Source: JACPFJ01 sp036504875
Lineage (GTDB): Bacteria > Desulfobacterota > Desulfuromonadia > Geobacterales > Pseudopelobacteraceae
Direction of reading: 5' to 3'
Assembly (NCBI GenBank): GCA_036504875.1
Contig: DASXUK010000010.1
Location: forward strand, 12,305-76,304
DNA: 64,000 nt
Shown here: in pieces, positions 53,324 through 61,607 of the stretch
Numbering within the stretch: position 1 is the stretch's first letter
Layout: the number at the start of each line of letters is the position of its first letter
Position numbers and translations under genes: made by a program
Notes under the pieces: model-generated
The model's input: the letters and a program-made list of their open reading frames with translations, nothing else
The model's database searches: none
Told to the model about the DNA's origin: nothing

Positions 53324-55327
53324 ATGAAGAAATTAAACCCTCCGCAGCAGCAGGCGGTCTACCACATCGAAGGCCCCCTGCTGATCCTGGCCGGGGCCGG
53401 TTCCGGCAAGACCCAGGTTATCACCACCCGCATTGTTCACCTGCTTAAAGACAAACGCATCCCGGCCGAGAATATTCTGGCGGTCACCTTCACCAACAAG
53501 GCTGCCCGCGAGATGAAAGAGCGCGTCTGCGGCATGGCCGGGTCGCTGTCCGACGGCATCGTCATCTCCACCTTCCACTCGCTGGGGGTGCGTATCCTCA
53601 GGCGCGACATTCGCACGCTCGGCTTCAAACCCAATTTTTCGATCTATTCGACTTCGGATCAGATTGGTGTCCTGCGGCAGGCAATGCGCGAGCGCGACAT
53701 CGACCCGAAACAGTGCGACCCTAATCTGGTACTTTGGAAGATCTCCGGGGCCAAAAACCGCCTGATCGCCCCGGCTGACTACCAGCCGAGCAACACCGAC
53801 CCGCTTGATCTGTCCACGGCCGCGGTCTATCCGCGCTACCAGGAGTTGCTGAAAGGTTTCAACGCCATTGATTTCGACGACATCATCATGCTCTCGGTCA
53901 AGTTGTTGCACAGCTCGGAGATCCTGAACTACTGGCAGGAGCGCTTCCGCTACATCATGGTCGACGAATACCAGGATACCAACGCCTCGCAGTACCTTTT
54001 GATCTCTTTGTTGGCCAAACAGCACAGAAATCTGTGCGTGGTGGGGGACGATGACCAGTCGATCTACGGCTGGCGCGGGGCCGAGGTCGAAAACATCCTC
54101 AACTTCGAGCACGACTATCACGGCTGCAAGGTGATCAAACTGGAACAGAATTACCGCTCCACCAGCTCGATCCTGGATGCCGCCAACAGCGTGATCAAGA
54201 ACAATGCCGTCCGCACCGACAAGGCGCTCTGGACCGCCAGCGGCCAAGGCAGGGAGATTGACCTGATCGTGGCGGTCAGCGAAGAGGAGGAGGCGGCCCA
54301 GGTGGTGGAGGCCATGCTGTTGGAGCAGTATCGCGACAAGCTGCCCTGGTCGGATATGGCCATTCTGTATCGTTCCAATGCCCAGAGCCGGGCCTTTGAA
54401 GAGAAGCTGCGCCAGGAGCGCGTGCCCTACGTGGTGATCGGCGGCATGCAATTCTACGAACGCAAAGAGGTCAAGGACGCCATTGCCTATCTCAAGGTGA
54501 TCGACAATCCCAGCGACGAGGCCTCGCTGCTCAGGATCATCAATTTTCCGCGGCGCGGGATCGGCGAAAACACCCTGATCCACCTCAACCAATGGTCCCT
54601 GGAGCAGGATGTACCGCTGTTCGAGGCCCTGGGCCGGGTCGAGGAGATTGCCGGAATCTCGGTCTCGTCCAAAAAAGCGGTGGCCGCCTTTTACAGCATG
54701 ATCAAGGGGGTGATTGACGAATTTCAGCCGATCCAGTTAGGCAAACAGGTCAATCAGCTGTTCAACCGCCTGCGCATCGAGGATGAACTTTATCGCACCC
54801 TGAACGACGCCGCCCAGGCCAGAAAACAGATCGAGAACATCGAGCAGGTGGTAAATTCCCTGGCCGCTTACGAGGAGTGCAATCCGCGCGGAACCCTGGC
54901 CGATTTTCTGGAACGGATATCACTGTTGGACGAGGACAAACCTTCCGAGGATGACAAGGACCATGGCCAGAACGCGGTCACGCTCATGTCGCTGCATTCC
55001 AGCAAGGGTCTGGAATTCAGTCATGTCTGGCTGGTGGGAATGGAGGAGGAGCTTTTGCCGCACAAACGCTCCATTGAGGAAGATCCGGGCGTGGCCGAGG
55101 AGCGCCGGCTCTGTTATGTGGGGATTACCCGCGCCCGACGGCATCTGACCATCTCGCGCTGCCTGACCCGCCGCAAATACGGCTCAATCGAAGAGCGTCA
55201 CCCCAGCCGTTTCCTGGCAGAAATACCGGCTCACCTGCTGAACGAGACTTCGAGTATTGCTAAAGACAAGCTGGGTGAATCAGTTGATATGGCTGCTGAT
55301 TTTTTTGCGCAAATGCTTGGCTATTAG
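53324..55327 (+). CDS. ATP-dependent DNA helicase, UvrD/Rep/PcrA family
   Basis: A 667-residue SF1A helicase. Walker A is GAGSGKTQ near residue 24-31, motif II is VDEYQDTN near 213-220, then GDDDQSIYGWRGA, and motif VI lies in GITRARRHL near 605. The C-terminus is shorter than in E. coli UvrD, closer to Rep. It acts in repair or replication restart by unwinding 3'-5'. It starts at ATG 53324 with only a weak ribosome site and is divergent from ppk. Confidence 0.93.
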   Translation: MKKLNPPQQQAVYHIEGPLLILAGAGSGKTQVITTRIVHLLKDKRIPAENILAVTFTNKAAREMKERVCGMAGSLSDGIVISTFHSLGVRILRRDIRTLGFKPNFSIYSTSDQIGVLRQAMRERDIDPKQCDPNLVLWKISGAKNRLIAPADYQPSNTDPLDLSTAAVYPRYQELLKGFNAIDFDDIIMLSVKLLHSSEILNYWQERFRYIMVDEYQDTNASQYLLISLLAKQHRNLCVVGDDDQSIYGWRGAEVENILNFEHDYHGCKVIKLEQNYRSTSSILDAANSVIKNNAVRTDKALWTASGQGREIDLIVAVSEEEEAAQVVEAMLLEQYRDKLPWSDMAILYRSNAQSRAFEEKLRQERVPYVVIGGMQFYERKEVKDAIAYLKVIDNPSDEASLLRIINFPRRGIGENTLIHLNQWSLEQDVPLFEALGRVEEIAGISVSSKKAVAAFYSMIKGVIDEFQPIQLGKQVNQLFNRLRIEDELYRTLNDAAQARKQIENIEQVVNSLAAYEECNPRGTLADFLERISLLDEDKPSEDDKDHGQNAVTLMSLHSSKGLEFSHVWLVGMEEELLPHKRSIEEDPGVAEERRLCYVGITRARRHLTISRCLTRRKYGSIEERHPSRFLAEIPAHLLNETSSIAKDKLGESVDMAADFFAQMLGY

Positions 55328-55424
55328 TTTAGTTCTTTATTCCAGCCTTAGCTTCAGATGTTTTAATGTTTAAAAGTTTTCTAATGCGTGTTATTGGTGT
55401 TTCATTCCAATTACGAGAGTTGCT

Positions 55425-56792
55425 ATGAACAACAAAAACACCATTCTGATCGTCACCATCTATGCTTTCCTGCTCACAGGCTGCGGCGGCGGAGGCGGAT
55501 CATCCGATTCGACCGCCTCGCTTGTTAATCTGCAAGCTGGCAGCTGCACTGCCGAGACTCAGAAGACCTGGGTACGCGCCCACCTTAACGATGTCTATCT
55601 CTGGTATGGCAGTATAGTTGAAGTAGATCCTAACTTGTACTCCAGTGCCTCGGATTACTTCTACGCCTTGCTGGTCAGGTCCCAGGACCGCTTCAGCTAT
55701 GAGATGTCGCAGACCACTGCCGATAATTATTATCAGGCTGGACAGGAGGTAGGCTTTGGTGTCAGATGGGGATTTGATTCGAACAGCCGCTTGCTTGCCT
55801 TCTATGTCGCCCCCAACTCACCTGCAGCTGGCATAGTAGCTCGTGGCACTCAAGTCATCTCGGTCAATGGCACGCCGGCGGCGCAAGTTTCCGACACGGC
55901 CCTGAATGAAGCACTGCTGCCCAGTCAGACAGGGGTCGCTACACAACTGACCATTAAAAAAACTCCCTCCAGCCTCAATCAAAACATTACACTTATCTCG
56001 AACATCTACACCTCAACTCCGGTTTCCCAACCGCTCACCTTTTCCCGCCCCAGCGGAAAAAAGATCGGTTACCTGTTATTCAACTCGCACATCTCTACCG
56101 CGGAACAGCAACTGATAAGCGCCATGCAGGGCTTCAAGCAGCAGGGAGTAACCGAGGTAATACTGGATATGCGCTATAACGGCGGTGGCTACACCTATAT
56201 CGCCGAAGAAATCGCCTCGATGATCGGCGGCGCAGCGGTGCAGGGCAAGGTCTTCATGAAATTGCTTTTCAACGACAAACACCCTGAATTAACCAATGAT
56301 CCCCAATATACCCTGCGCTTTGTAAACGGTGACACCAATTCCGCTCTGTTACCGCAGCTGGGCCTTCAACGCCTGCTGGTCATTACCGGATCCAGCACCT
56401 GCTCGGCAAGCGAGGCCATCATAAACAGCCTGACACCCTTCATACCGGTCGTCCGCATCGGAAACACCACCTGTGGCAAACCCTACGGAATGCGTCAGAC
56501 TAACAACTGTCAGCAGGCCTATTTTGCCATCCAGTTCGAAGGGGTCAACAATCTCGGGCAGGACAATTACCAAAGCGGTTTTTCACCAACCTGCATGGTT
56601 GCAGATGATCTCGGACACGCGCTTGGCGACTTTGCTGAGAGCCGTTTAAATGCGGCTATCTACTATATCGACAATAATATCTGTCCTGTTGGCACAGGGA
56701 AAACCATTGCCAAATCGCTTCTACTCCCGGATCTCGACAACGAAGATATTAAGTTTATATCAACCCTGCCAGCAGCGAATATCGTCCAGTGA
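55425..56792 (+). CDS. S41-family C-terminal processing peptidase-like lipoprotein
   Basis: A 455-residue exported protease. The lipoprotein signal ends LLTGC (Cys20) and is followed by a Gly/Ser linker (GGGGGSS). A PDZ-like domain spans about residues 125-190 and the S41 domain about 200-400. The nucleophile serine is in SSTCSASEAIIN near residue 325, and the likely lysine in TTCGKPYG near 350. It differs from canonical CtpA (S-A-S-E with K in GKG) in detail but keeps the pattern. A PDZ-protease lipoprotein probably trims envelope proteins. Its last codons overlap the next gene (GTGA). Confidence 0.85.
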   Translation: MNNKNTILIVTIYAFLLTGCGGGGGSSDSTASLVNLQAGSCTAETQKTWVRAHLNDVYLWYGSIVEVDPNLYSSASDYFYALLVRSQDRFSYEMSQTTADNYYQAGQEVGFGVRWGFDSNSRLLAFYVAPNSPAAGIVARGTQVISVNGTPAAQVSDTALNEALLPSQTGVATQLTIKKTPSSLNQNITLISNIYTSTPVSQPLTFSRPSGKKIGYLLFNSHISTAEQQLISAMQGFKQQGVTEVILDMRYNGGGYTYIAEEIASMIGGAAVQGKVFMKLLFNDKHPELTNDPQYTLRFVNGDTNSALLPQLGLQRLLVITGSSTCSASEAIINSLTPFIPVVRIGNTTCGKPYGMRQTNNCQQAYFAIQFEGVNNLGQDNYQSGFSPTCMVADDLGHALGDFAESRLNAAIYYIDNNICPVGTGKTIAKSLLLPDLDNEDIKFISTLPAANIVQ

Positions 56793-57181
56793 GCAGATGT
56801 TTCGGCCTTGTCTATCGGTTTGGGCTGATTTTTATGCTGGTTATCCCAGCCGGCTGCCAGACAATCTCCGCCCAGTCTCAAACCGTAGCCGCGCTGCTGG
56901 ACAAACCGAGTGTAAATTGCCGGCAACAGCTGGAACAAGCTCTGAGGACATTAACTGGCGGAAACGTAACCCTGGCCCAGGATGCATTCACCAATGCACC
57001 GACCCTTATTCTGGAGCGCGCACAAATAATGGATCTTAACGGGGTGGTCCGGGATGGAATGCTGCTGGAAAAGCCACCTGGCTTTCGTTTATGGCTAAGC
57101 GGTGCTGGATGTGTTTTGGAGAACCAACAGACTGGAGAGCAGGAAAAGCTGGTGGGATGCAACTGCAGGCCAGCTAAATAA
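56789..57181 (+). CDS. Small lipoprotein, unknown function
   Basis: A 130-residue protein starting at GTG 56789, overlapping the stop of the S41 gene (GTGA), so translation is coupled. A basic start and hydrophobic stretch lead to lipobox VIPAGC (Cys23). The mature part has four cysteines (near residues 44, 107, 124 and 126), probably disulfides. A NAPTLILERAQIMDLNG segment is the only notable feature; no family is recognised. It may be a substrate or partner of the protease encoded upstream, by context only. Confidence 0.7.
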   Translation: MSRCFGLVYRFGLIFMLVIPAGCQTISAQSQTVAALLDKPSVNCRQQLEQALRTLTGGNVTLAQDAFTNAPTLILERAQIMDLNGVVRDGMLLEKPPGFRLWLSGAGCVLENQQTGEQEKLVGCNCRPAK

Positions 57182-57204
57182 AAACAAATTATCTCTGCTG
57201 GAAT

Positions 57205-57240
57205 TGAAAAAGGCCCACCGTCAGGATGGGCCTTTTTTTC
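57205..57240. terminator. Terminator after the S41/lipoprotein operon
   Basis: AAAGGCCCA (57209-57217) and TGGGCCTTT (57227-57235) form a 9-bp stem with loop CCGTCAGGA, followed by T-run to 57239 and preceded by A-run. It can serve both the lipoprotein gene and the convergent resB gene. Confidence 0.88.
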
Positions 57241-57262
57241 AAATTCTGTAGCTCATAGTTAA

Positions 57263-57994
57263 TCAGCTTTCCCCCAGCGGCAACTCCCGCGATCTGGAGC
57301 GGGTATAGAGCAGCGCCAGATTGCCAAGCGTGAACAGAACGGTCCCGGCCAGCGCCAGAGCGGCGCCCGGCTCACGATGAACTTCCAGAAAAGCCACCGG
57401 TTGCTGACCCGGTTCGGCATGTTTGATATAGACCCCGTAACCGTTACTGAACCAGGGATGGTTGGGTGTGATGGTCACCCCACCCTGCCCGGTCTGTTGT
57501 GACACCAGCAGCGCCTTGTAGCCGAGCGGCATTTCGCCCCCGCCGGGTGAGAAGATCGCCCCGACCCGCGCCACCTGGACCGCCGTCCCATCCGGCATTT
57601 GAAATCCGCCCCCCTCGGGGATCTCGATCGTACCCTTAAAACCCCACAGCGAACTAAGCAGATGCGCCAGCACAATCAACAGGAACCCGGCATGGATCAG
57701 TTGCGGTGGCAGCCAGGCCAGGACCGCCGCCCGGCTGAAACGCTGGATGACGCTGTCAGCGCTGCAACAGAGGGTGTTCAGCACCAATAGCGCCAAAAAA
57801 ATGATCGTCAGCCACAGCCACCAGGTGTTGGAAAGGGGGAATTCGCGCAGCCAGCTAAAGAGCGGCATTGCGTTCAGCGCACCGGCAACCTCACCGGTCA
57901 GAGCAAACGATCCGGCCGCCATGGCAACGCAGACCAGGGCCAGCAGGAACAGTCCGATTTCCAGCGATATGAGCAGATTCCAGAGTTTTTTCAT
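57263..57994 (-). CDS. resB: Cytochrome c biogenesis protein ResB-like (short form)
   Basis: Encodes 243 residues from ATG 57994, two bases after the stop of the ccsA gene; the frame is open further upstream inside that gene but the family start MKKLWNLLISLEIG is here. Four membrane segments are visible (about residues 10-30, 58-75, 100-120 and 205-225), with a periplasmic part containing FKGTIEIPEGGGF. ResB with CcsA delivers and attaches haem to apocytochrome c (System II). It is much shorter than B. subtilis ResB (over 500), so a large part of the periplasmic domain is absent. Confidence 0.82.
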   Translation of the reverse strand: MKKLWNLLISLEIGLFLLALVCVAMAAGSFALTGEVAGALNAMPLFSWLREFPLSNTWWLWLTIIFLALLVLNTLCCSADSVIQRFSRAAVLAWLPPQLIHAGFLLIVLAHLLSSLWGFKGTIEIPEGGGFQMPDGTAVQVARVGAIFSPGGGEMPLGYKALLVSQQTGQGGVTITPNHPWFSNGYGVYIKHAEPGQQPVAFLEVHREPGAALALAGTVLFTLGNLALLYTRSRSRELPLGES

Positions 57995-57996
57995 GT

Positions 57997-58716
57997 TCAA
58001 AAGCTGTGTGAGCTTTTCATCAGCAGGCTCACCCCCAGGTAGGTAAACAGCGTCACCACAAAACCGAAAATCGCCACCCAGGCCGACAGAACCTCCCACT
58101 TGGCCCCTTTCAGGCGCAGATGCAGCAGCAGGGCATAAAACAGCCACAGGATGGCGGTCCACAACTCCTTGGCGGTCCAAAGCCAGTAAGTGCCCCAGGC
58201 GTAGTAGCCCCAGATCCCGCCGGCAATCATCGAGGCCGAGAAAAACGACCAGCCCGCCAGGGCGGTCTTGAACTGGATGTCCATCAGATTGCGATCCCTG
58301 TTTGCCAGCCAGCCGCCGGACACGATGGCACCCACCCCGAACAAGGCATAGGCGAAAAAGGCCAGCACCACATGCAGCTCGAACCAGAGCGTATCCAGGA
58401 TCGCGGGCAGCGGCATATCCCGGACCGGAAATATCAGCGACAGCCCGCCAAACAGACCGGCCGTGATACCGGCCGCGGCATTGAACCAGCCAGCCTTGCG
58501 CAGCGACGGCGACAAGCGGGTGGCCAACCCCATCAGCGTCAGTGACACGGCAAAAAAGGCGATTGTATCATGCGGCCCGACCAGCGGCAGCCGCCCCAGT
58601 GACCAGCCCCGCACACCCAGATAGCCGAGACCGGCCGCCAGACCGATCGGCGTTAACCAACGGTTGAAGGCCCCGCACAGGCTGAGGGCCGTGAATGTCA
58701 GCAGAAGTGCTTTCAT
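57997..58716 (-). CDS. ccsA: Cytochrome c biogenesis protein CcsA/ResC
   Basis: A 239-residue inner-membrane protein with about seven to eight hydrophobic segments. The haem-handling WWD region is WGYYAWGTYWLWTAKELWT near residue 168-186, with conserved histidines in flanking helices. It works with ResB in System II haem attachment to periplasmic cytochromes. Its start overlaps the end of the pseudouridine synthase gene by four bases (ATGA), and resB follows two bases after its stop, making a compact three-gene operon. Confidence 0.9.
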   Translation of the reverse strand: MKALLLTFTALSLCGAFNRWLTPIGLAAGLGYLGVRGWSLGRLPLVGPHDTIAFFAVSLTLMGLATRLSPSLRKAGWFNAAAGITAGLFGGLSLIFPVRDMPLPAILDTLWFELHVVLAFFAYALFGVGAIVSGGWLANRDRNLMDIQFKTALAGWSFFSASMIAGGIWGYYAWGTYWLWTAKELWTAILWLFYALLLHLRLKGAKWEVLSAWVAIFGFVVTLFTYLGVSLLMKSSHSF

Positions 58717-59432
58717 GCCAGACCTGCCGGTAGTTCAAAGTTGCCAACCAGTTTATTGAACAGGGGCGGAATTTGAGTTTCAAAAGTAAGCCGTTTGCCG
58801 TTAGCGGGATTGGTGAAGGAAATCGAGCGGGCATGCAGCGCCAGGTTGGCATACGAAGCATGGCCTTGGCCGTACTTGCGGTCGCCGACCACCGGATGCC
58901 CTTTTTCAGCGAAGTGCACCCGGATCTGATGCTTTCGGCCGGTTAACAAGTGAATTTGCAGCAGGCTGAGGCCCTTGGCCTCTTTGACAAGCGTATAGGC
59001 GGTTTCGGACAGTTTGCCCTTGGTAGGATCGGGTGTGGAATAGACATTGAAGGCGGCATTCTCGGCCAGATAGCTGCTGATGGTCCCCTGGGGCGGGCTT
59101 AAGTGGCCGAACACCACCGTCAGATAGATCTTGGTGGTGTTGTCCCAGTCTGACTGCAGAAACAGCTTGGCTTGCTCGCTCTTGGCAAACAGCAGGATTC
59201 CGGAGGTGTCACGATCCAGCCGATGCACGATAAAGGCCCGGTTGCGTGACTTGGGATTGCCCTTGCGAACGTAGTCATTGAGAATCGTGTGCACGGTCCG
59301 CGATTTATCCCGGTCAGTACCCATGGTCAAGAGGCCGCACGGTTTATCGATCACGATCACATCGGCATCCTCGTACAGCAGGGTAACGCCTTTGGGCCGA
59401 TATTTCATGGGCGGCAGTTTGTTGGTTTGCAT
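58713..59432 (-). CDS. RluA-family pseudouridine synthase
   Basis: A 239-residue RNA-modifying enzyme isomerising uridine to pseudouridine. The catalytic aspartate is in HRLDRDTSGILLFA near residue 70-83, with the supporting KPCGLL near 31 and LLTGRKHQIRVH near 162-173. It lacks the N-terminal S4 domain, so it is like the short RluA/TruC or RluE-type enzymes; the target position in rRNA or tRNA cannot be told. It starts at ATG 59432 and heads the ccsA-resB transcript. Confidence 0.92.
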   Translation of the reverse strand: MQTNKLPPMKYRPKGVTLLYEDADVIVIDKPCGLLTMGTDRDKSRTVHTILNDYVRKGNPKSRNRAFIVHRLDRDTSGILLFAKSEQAKLFLQSDWDNTTKIYLTVVFGHLSPPQGTISSYLAENAAFNVYSTPDPTKGKLSETAYTLVKEAKGLSLLQIHLLTGRKHQIRVHFAEKGHPVVGDRKYGQGHASYANLALHARSISFTNPANGKRLTFETQIPPLFNKLVGNFELPAGLA

Positions 59433-59515
59433 TGCAGCCTTTTAAGTGGAAAAACCGCCGGGGTGGTCCCGGTGGTCGGGTGGTGCCATGGTATATCACA
59501 GCCGTTAAAATCTAA

Positions 59516-59743
59516 TCAATTGTTGCCCATCTTCCATCTCAGGTACAGCTCCTCGACCTTATCCCTGGCCCAAGGGGTCTTCCTCAAAAACTTCAAGCTG
59601 GAGGCCAGGCTCGGATTATGGGTAAAACAGCGGATATTGATGTGCTCGCCCAGCTCCTCCCAGCCATACTCGGCCACCAGCTCGGTCAAAATCATCTTCA
59701 GGGTAACACCGTGCAGGATATCGTTGGATGGTTGCTCACTCAA
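59516..59743 (-). CDS. VF530-family DNA-binding protein (DUF2132)
   Basis: A 75-residue helical protein matching my memory of the VF530/DUF2132 family in composition and motifs: LHGVTLKMILTELVAEYGWEELG, INIRCFTHNPSLASSLKFLRKTPWAR. Family members have been described as DNA-binding, but the role is unclear. Start ATG 59743. It is separated by 83 bases from the pseudouridine synthase gene on the same strand. Confidence 0.85.
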   Translation of the reverse strand: MSEQPSNDILHGVTLKMILTELVAEYGWEELGEHINIRCFTHNPSLASSLKFLRKTPWARDKVEELYLRWKMGNN

Positions 59744-59856
59744 GCCTAAACCTCGGGATCATAACAGGGAGTTGGAAGATTGCGGGGACTGGAGGGTGTT
59801 TCTTGAAGATGTCTCGTCCCGACGAAAGTCATCTTAACAAAAAACCAGGATTGATA

Positions 59857-60117
59857 CTATCGATTCGTCTGCTCTTTTTTGAAATGCCGCAGCAGATACA
59901 ACGCAATGGCAGTTAGCATAAAAAACGGCAGGCTGATGATCAGGACTTTGATCAATTCCACGGCCGAGGCGTAAAAGGCTTCTTGCACGGTGAACTGTCT
60001 TGGGTAAAAAGTTTTCAAGTAATGGATCTCTTCCAAGGAGTGCCAGCAGACTGCGCTGACAATGATGAAGCTGATTGCGATGGCGGAAATAAGGAGGAGT
60101 TGAGAGTTACGTTTCAC
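59857..60117 (-). CDS. Small two-segment membrane protein, unknown function
   Basis: An 86-residue protein starting at GTG 60117 with AAGGA about nine bases upstream. There are two hydrophobic segments, about residues 5-25 and 56-77, with a polar loop (HSLEEIHYLKTFYPRQF) and a basic C-terminus. No homologue family is recognised. It is alone on its transcript; the 218 bases upstream contain no gene or clear signal. Confidence 0.6.
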   Translation of the reverse strand: MKRNSQLLLISAIAISFIIVSAVCWHSLEEIHYLKTFYPRQFTVQEAFYASAVELIKVLIISLPFFMLTAIALYLLRHFKKEQTNR

Positions 60118-60335
60118 AGTGCCATATCCTTTATTTTTCGGGTTCTGATCAAACTTTTTCTTACCTCTAATAGGACTTTTAAAACAGCCCAGAAAGAAGC
60201 ATTATTTCGTGCCTATACTTTTAAAATTCTCCCCAACGGTGCAAGCCTGACCTGCGTAGCGAAGCGTAGACTGGTCTAGGCGTAAGTTGGGATTCACAGC
60301 TTAATGTAATCGCTGCCGGTAAATGAAATTAAAAG

Positions 60336-61607
60336 TTACTGCTCCACTCGCCTGAAGACACGATACTGGACGAATATAAGACCTGCTATAGCCATGGTAA
60401 CGACAACATAAAGCAGATACTTGTAACGCTCGGTGAAGGGCAGACGAGCATTGTTACCAGCAAATTTGGTGTTTGGTCGGGGTTGGCTGAAGTAGGCCAT
60501 TGGCAACTCGTCCAGCTTTTGCTTTGCAATAAGTCCGGCAAGATCGTACTGGGGTTGTTGTGCCAGCGGATTGCCCCAGAAGAGGTACAATTTCTGACCC
60601 GCTTGCTGTTTGAAAACCAGTAGTTTGCGATAACCTTCGCCGTTCACACCGGTAACGGAAAGCGGTGGGCTGTCGAGATTCTTGAACACCAATCGAAAAT
60701 CTCTGGTCGCAACCTCCGGCATGTCGATAGCCAGTTGCGACTCATGCATAGTTGGTGTATCGAAACTAAAAACAGTCCCCTGCGCCCAACGCTCCCAGTC
60801 CCCACTACCCCGTTTGATCTGCACTTCCACTGTGCGCTGAAAATTTCGCTCAGTTGTGGCAAGAACCAAGCGATCAAGTGGAAATATCGTGTTCATGCGG
60901 ACAGCAATGCTGTTTTCTTTACGCGACGTATTAATTTCTGACTTTTCAGTCTTTCCTTGTATCGTGTATGTCTGCCCCTGAGAGTCGTTTTCCTCAAATA
61001 CTTTGACGTCAGTAATTGTTAGTGGCTGTGCATCGCCATTGGTAATTTTAAGTGCGAGATTGCGAAAACTGGCTTGAGGGAATGTAATGCGGGTGTGGTG
61101 AAGTTTATCTCCTCGATTTATGTCGAAAATAACTCCATCTTTACGGAGTATGTTCCAGTTTTTGCCATCAGGACTGCCAAGAACCTGAACTTGCCTGGAG
61201 AAATCGGTTTCGGGTGTAATTATTTCCACTGCATTGACACGAGTAGGTTGCTTGTCAATCAGCAGTTCAAGCCAGGTTTCCCCTTTCTCGGTACGAGAGA
61301 GATTTCGCATCTGGGCTTGCAATTCTTCTTTTAGCTTTTCCGGTCTCCTCGATATAATTTGCCAAGGAACTTCCTCTTTCTTTTCCGTCACTATCCGTAA
61401 GTCGGCAAAAGGAGTTTTGGCGGTTACTTCGCCGAACTGGTGCGGCTCCAGATACACTCCTTCCAGATTCCCATTGTCTTTGACAGAAATTGTATTGAAC
61501 TCGGCATATTTCTCCCAAAGGCGCTCATCGAATGTGGAGCATAGACCTGCTGTTCCGCAGAGTAAAAATAGGGCACATATCAGTGCACAGGTTAGAAATT
61601 TTGTCAT
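60336..61607 (-). CDS. DUF3999 family exported membrane-anchored protein
   Basis: A 423-residue protein with a signal peptide (to about residue 23), a long beta-rich extracytoplasmic part and one C-terminal membrane segment (about residues 394-413, YLLYVVVTMAIAGLIFV) with a short cytoplasmic tail. The F5/8-type-like segment around residues 115-215 (VNAVEIITPETDFSRQVQVLGS) suggests ligand or glycan binding. Members of DUF3999 are regularly encoded next to DUF2339 proteins, as here: its start overlaps the end of the DUF2339 gene by four bases. Function unknown. Confidence 0.85.
   Translation of the reverse strand: MTKFLTCALICALFLLCGTAGLCSTFDERLWEKYAEFNTISVKDNGNLEGVYLEPHQFGEVTAKTPFADLRIVTEKKEEVPWQIISRRPEKLKEELQAQMRNLSRTEKGETWLELLIDKQPTRVNAVEIITPETDFSRQVQVLGSPDGKNWNILRKDGVIFDINRGDKLHHTRITFPQASFRNLALKITNGDAQPLTITDVKVFEENDSQGQTYTIQGKTEKSEINTSRKENSIAVRMNTIFPLDRLVLATTERNFQRTVEVQIKRGSGDWERWAQGTVFSFDTPTMHESQLAIDMPEVATRDFRLVFKNLDSPPLSVTGVNGEGYRKLLVFKQQAGQKLYLFWGNPLAQQPQYDLAGLIAKQKLDELPMAYFSQPRPNTKFAGNNARLPFTERYKYLLYVVVTMAIAGLIFVQYRVFRRVEQ

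Noticed and set aside
53333..54592. A 419-codon open frame on the minus strand inside the helicase gene
   Set aside because: It is exactly antisense to a well-supported UvrD/Rep helicase; codon bias of the real gene explains the lack of stops, and its translation shows no domain.
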